Of a stretch of 64,000 bases of DNA, positions 63,580 through 64,000 are shown piece after piece (the first letter of the stretch is position 1; each line of letters begins with the position of its first letter). A program made the position numbers and the translations under genes. The DNA lies in contig CAWJEJ010000004.1 in NCBI GenBank assembly GCA_963841855.1, positions 682,001-746,000 of the forward strand, in the 5' to 3' direction. The DNA comes from CAXBBB01 sp963841855. GTDB taxonomy: Bacteria; Bacteroidota; Rhodothermia; Rhodothermales; BA12. Under the pieces are notes generated by a model. The model did not search any database. It worked only from the letters and a program-made list of their open reading frames with translations, and was not told the DNA's origin.

Positions 63580-64000
63580 TTACTTAGTGGTTTTCACTAA
63601 CTCCTCAACCAACTTCTCCAATTGTAACAACCGCTCATTCATAGCAACCAACTCCTCTTGCTGTGTTTTTAGTTGTTGCGTTTGTTGGTTATAACCATCA
63701 ACCAAAATTGGTATAAACTCCGTGTAAGAAACAAACTTTTCGCCCTTTTCATTAGTATCGACTAAATTAGGAAACACCTTTTCAACGTCTTGTGCTAAGA
63801 AACCAAAGTACTCTCGCTGTGAGGGGTCGTATTTTATTTCTTCCTCTCCTTTTTCTATTGATACCGAACTACTATCCTTAGCTACTTTGCCTTTTTGAAA
63901 ACCAAATGCTTGAGGGACTGTTTCTAATTGAATTTCTTCTTTAAAGTGATACTTTTTCCCTTTCAGTAGCGCAAGTTTATCCATAGAGTTATCAAGATTT
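63580..64000 (-). CDS. Peptidase S74-type (intramolecular chaperone) C-terminal domain protein (partial)
   Basis: The frame is open to the window end, so the N-terminal part is outside. The visible part has KGKKYHFKEEIQLETVPQAF, REYFGFLAQDVEKVFPNLVD and YTEFIPILVDGYNQQTQQLK, the pattern of the S74/endosialidase chaperone domain, followed by a coiled-coil end (VAMNERLLQLEKLVEELVKT). This domain trimerises beta-helical fibres and cuts itself off. In Flavobacteriales it often ends large secreted fibre proteins. It lies upstream of the metzincin gene on the same strand, 19 bases from its start. Confidence 0.82.
   Translation of the reverse strand, partial: NLDNSMDKLALLKGKKYHFKEEIQLETVPQAFGFQKGKVAKDSSSVSIEKGEEEIKYDPSQREYFGFLAQDVEKVFPNLVDTNEKGEKFVSYTEFIPILVDGYNQQTQQLKTQQEELVAMNERLLQLEKLVEELVKTTK

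Noticed and set aside
37600..64000. The A+T-rich half as a horizontally acquired island
   Set aside because: It holds core genes (CdsA, NuoABC, RlmB, DusB, GDH), has no integrase, tRNA or repeat at its edge, and cuts two genes at the boundary.

Overview
The window joins two unrelated genomes. Positions 1 to about 37,594 are strongly G+C-rich, and about 37,600 to 64,000 are A+T-rich with different codon use. The break cuts two genes at once: the 3' part of a bshB1-like deacetylase gene on the left and a glutamate dehydrogenase gene lacking its C-terminal end on the right, meeting at GCATGC (37594-37599). Both sides carry ordinary housekeeping genes, so a chimeric assembly or clone is far likelier than horizontal transfer. 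I judge the left half to be a Rhodothermota-like (Rubricoccaceae/Salinibacter-type) bacterium, because it combines flagella, an HprK-type HPr kinase, bacillithiol-type genes, DUF2795 and a type IX secretion (T9SS) sorting tail with high G+C. The right half looks like Flavobacteriales (Bacteroidota): CdsA, DUF2007, CPBP, NuoABC, Wzi, DUF2723, YifB, T9SS proteins.

Left half. After the end of a glycosyltransferase 2 gene come four tandem flagellin genes (1.6-6.6 kb, minus strand). Upstream of them is a minus-strand flagellar block, transcribed flgF, flgG, flgA, flgH, flgI, flgJ, flgN, flgK, flgL, then an HDOD protein overlapping a degenerate receiver protein (6.8-16.4 kb). Two CheY-like receivers are divergent from flgF. 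From 17.6 to 37 kb lie accessory and housekeeping genes: an SGNH hydrolase, a lipoprotein MsrA-MsrB fusion, an NAD-dependent epimerase, RlmD-type methyltransferase, M23 peptidase, HprK, MoxR, a degenerate GHMP kinase, Nudix hydrolase, a voltage-gated-type K+ channel, a UDG-like protein, two paralogous surface lipoproteins, a GH108 muramidase, a cytochrome c lipoprotein with frameshifts, and bshB1. Several families of short palindromic dispersed repeats sit in the gaps.

Right half. GDH, cdsA, DUF2007 and a CPBP protease are followed by divergent dusB and an EamA transporter. Next come nuoABC (no nuoD follows), a membrane protein, a Ca2+/cation exchanger, a broken FemAB/GNAT-like gene, a Wzi-like outer-membrane protein, an MsbA-like ABC exporter, gmhA, a mazEF toxin-antitoxin pair with a palindromic operator candidate, yifB/comM, a lipoprotein, a large DUF2723 membrane protein, rlmB and a radical SAM protein. 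The last 4 kb is the most unusual part: a T9SS-secreted metzincin protease followed on the same strand by four small cysteine-rich lipoprotein genes, separated by decayed copies of the T9SS sorting tail.

Many genes need one or more single-base corrections to read through (nuoA, the exchanger, wzi, yifB, the radical SAM gene, the metzincin, the cytochrome, bshB1). At least one lies in a run of A. This looks like uncorrected sequencing indels, so 'broken' genes here should not be read as biological decay without checking. I saw no rRNA, tRNA, CRISPR array, insertion sequence or prophage block.
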